A DNA stretch of 42,975 nucleotides, taken from JAAYCB01 sp012744395. Its GTDB lineage: Bacteria > Planctomycetota > Planctomycetia > Pirellulales > Thermoguttaceae. Shown in pieces: positions 41,740-42,975 of the stretch. Both the position numbers and the translations under genes were made by a program. The number at the start of each line of letters is the position of its first letter. Position 1 is the first letter of the stretch. The notes under the pieces are model-generated. The model was not told the origin of the DNA. It searched no databases and saw only the letters and a list, made by a program, of their open reading frames with translations. The stretch is taken from assembly GCA_028703175.1 (NCBI GenBank), contig JAQVNJ010000040.1, positions 1 through 42,975 of the forward strand, given 5' to 3'.

Positions 41740-42975
41740 CTACCCCCCCGTCCGCCAACTCAGCCGACTCACCTGAACCTTCCCCGGCGGCGAGATCTCC
41801 AGCGTAATCCGAATCCGGTCCACTTCGGGACCAACGGTCACCTCGGTCTCATGCTCGCTCCAGGTGGCCCCCAGATCGGCGGCCAGGATCTGTTGGGGCT
41901 CACCAAACCGGTAGTGGTCGTCCTTGTCGATCTCGGTGGACGTCATCGTAACGACAAGTCTGCACGGCGTCCCCTCCGCGCTGCGTGCTCGCAAGCTGAA
42001 ACGTGTCGCCCCAGGCTCCGGACCGTAGATCCACGTGGCGCCATCGCTCGCAAACTCGGCGACTCGCCCGTCGGCCGTATCGCGGATTTCTTCGGACGCG
42101 TATCGGCAGCCTTCATAACCGTCCGGCCGACCGTTCTCATCGTAGTCGCAAAGGAAGCCCGGGTTGGCGATCTGTTCCACCTGCTCGTCGAAATACTCGC
42201 GCGGATGCTGGATGGCGCGAACCGCGTCGGCCATGCGCATCGTCGGCAGATTGTGTTGCCGGACGAACTTGCAGACTTCCTCCACGCCCCAGGCCGTGCC
42301 GTCTTCGTCCTTGACCGTGTGCCAGAGCGAGATCACGACCAGCCCCTGCTGAATGCCGTCGGCGATACGCTTCTTCACGCCCGCGATGTCGTCCCTGGAG
42401 GCGTCGATCGAATCTCGCCGCGGAATGCTCCCCAGCCCGCCGTAGCCCAGCGAGAACGGATGGTCTCTGAGATTCCAGTGGATGTTGTACCGCTCCTCGG
42501 GCTCGAGATTCACCCGGCCCGCCACATAGTCGTAGCTGGGCAGCAGGAACTCGTGAAGTTCGCTCGTCCACTGGGAGCCCTTGCCGCCCGGGTGATTCCA
42601 GCCGCGGGTGGTGATTCCCAAGTCACGCAGGATCTTGAGCGACTTCTCCGTGTGTTCGGCCCACTCGGCCTTGCGGCCCGGATCGCCCCACATGGCCGCG
42701 TTGTGGTCGAGCGTGTGATCGTGAATTTCGTGCCCCGCCCGGTGCATCTTCACAACCTGGTCCGGCGCCAGGCTGCCCGACTTCCCAAGATTACCTGTCA
42801 CGACCCCAAAACTCCCCTTCAATCCGTACTTCTCCAGGATCGGGAAGGCATGAGTGAAGTGGCCGGCCGTACCGTCGTCGAACTGCAAGACCACGATCCC
42901 CGTACGTCTCGGCCATTCTTTCGCCGACTCGGCATCACCCGCCCGTGCAGTCGAAGCTGCAAGCAGTATTCCAAC
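41740..42975 (-). CDS. Polysaccharide deacetylase (NodB homology), 5' truncated by window edge
   Basis: The frame is open to the right edge; the first visible residues ('VGILLAASTARAG') are the end of a signal peptide with an ARA-type cleavage site, so only a few start residues are missing. The NodB-type carbohydrate esterase motifs are 'VVLQFDDGTAGH' (D33, D34 of the visible chain, the TFDDG equivalent) and 'IHDHTLDHN' (H87, H91, the HXXXH metal motif). 'VISLWHTVKDEDGTAWG' later fits a further active-site strand. The C-terminal 150 residues ('FSLRARSAEGTPCRLVVTMT') form a beta-sandwich, possibly carbohydrate-binding. The enzyme would deacetylate an extracellular or envelope polysaccharide. 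It converges on the propeller gene, 167 bases away. Confidence 0.88.
   Translation of the reverse strand, partial: VGILLAASTARAGDAESAKEWPRRTGIVVLQFDDGTAGHFTHAFPILEKYGLKGSFGVVTGNLGKSGSLAPDQVVKMHRAGHEIHDHTLDHNAAMWGDPGRKAEWAEHTEKSLKILRDLGITTRGWNHPGGKGSQWTSELHEFLLPSYDYVAGRVNLEPEERYNIHWNLRDHPFSLGYGGLGSIPRRDSIDASRDDIAGVKKRIADGIQQGLVVISLWHTVKDEDGTAWGVEEVCKFVRQHNLPTMRMADAVRAIQHPREYFDEQVEQIANPGFLCDYDENGRPDGYEGCRYASEEIRDTADGRVAEFASDGATWIYGPEPGATRFSLRARSAEGTPCRLVVTMTSTEIDKDDHYRFGEPQQILAADLGATWSEHETEVTVGPEVDRIRITLEISPPGKVQVSRLSWRTGG

Overview
The window is GC-rich, densely coded DNA that looks like a chromosomal segment of a planctomycete, probably of the Pirellulales type. The evidence is the mix of hallmark families: a HzsA-related cytochrome/propeller protein, a DUF1559-type pseudopilin with a C-terminal H-X9-DG motif, an extracellular protein with a planctomycete 'LEPRxLLS'-type N-terminus, a PEP-CTERM protein, a SpoVG with a zinc-ribbon insertion, a PQQ-type propeller fusion, and many dispersed palindromes and short tandem arrays between genes. 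No tRNA, rRNA, CRISPR array, transposase or phage gene was seen.

Layout, left to right. 1-4.8 kb: the 3' part of a GH2 glycosidase followed by a two-haem HzsA-related protein (+). 5.0-6.3 kb: purD (-). 6.5-7.9 kb: a Rieske protein and a cytochrome b6-like protein (+), with no subunit IV or cytochrome c/f gene after them. 7.9-9.7 kb: gamma-glutamyltransferase (-). 9.7-12.1 kb: a gene-poor, repeat-rich stretch around a PEP-CTERM gene (-). 12.1-16.0 kb: a very large exported metzincin-like protease with four near-identical cadherin repeats (+). 16.0-21.6 kb: pseudopilin (-), a large exported protein of unknown function (+), an exported alpha/beta hydrolase (-) and a small Cys/Pro-rich lipoprotein (+). 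21.8-24.4 kb: spoVG, ispE and rsmG, all on the minus strand. 24.9-29.5 kb: an unknown conserved-looking protein directly abutting tmk, then panB and a YyaL/DUF255 thioredoxin-like protein (+). 29.6-32.5 kb: ubiX, menG/ubiE (4-base overlap) and a divergent UbiD-like protein (-), a quinone-linked set. 32.8-34.4 kb: glycyl-tRNA synthetase (+). 34.5-43.0 kb: exported and carbohydrate-related genes, namely a neutral-ceramidase-like protein (-), a GH28-type beta-helix protein (-), a short chimeric-looking ORF plus a giant propeller-methyltransferase-propeller protein (+), and a polysaccharide deacetylase running off the right edge (-).

How the genes fit together. Core housekeeping genes (purD, ispE, rsmG, tmk, panB, glyS, quinone genes) are interleaved with exported, polymer-degrading or surface proteins. 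The Rieske/b6 pair and the ubiX-menG set both serve the respiratory quinone pool. The GH2, GH28-like and NodB-type enzymes suggest use of complex polysaccharides, as expected for a heterotrophic planctomycete.

The observations most worth following up are the exported propeller protein with an embedded SAM-methyltransferase-like fold, the UbiD paralogue whose cofactor/metal residues look replaced, the VCBS/VOC chimeric ORF just upstream of the propeller fusion, the zinc-ribbon SpoVG, the b6-type two-gene bc module, and at least six families of dispersed palindromes, one copy of which appears to serve as a transcription terminator.
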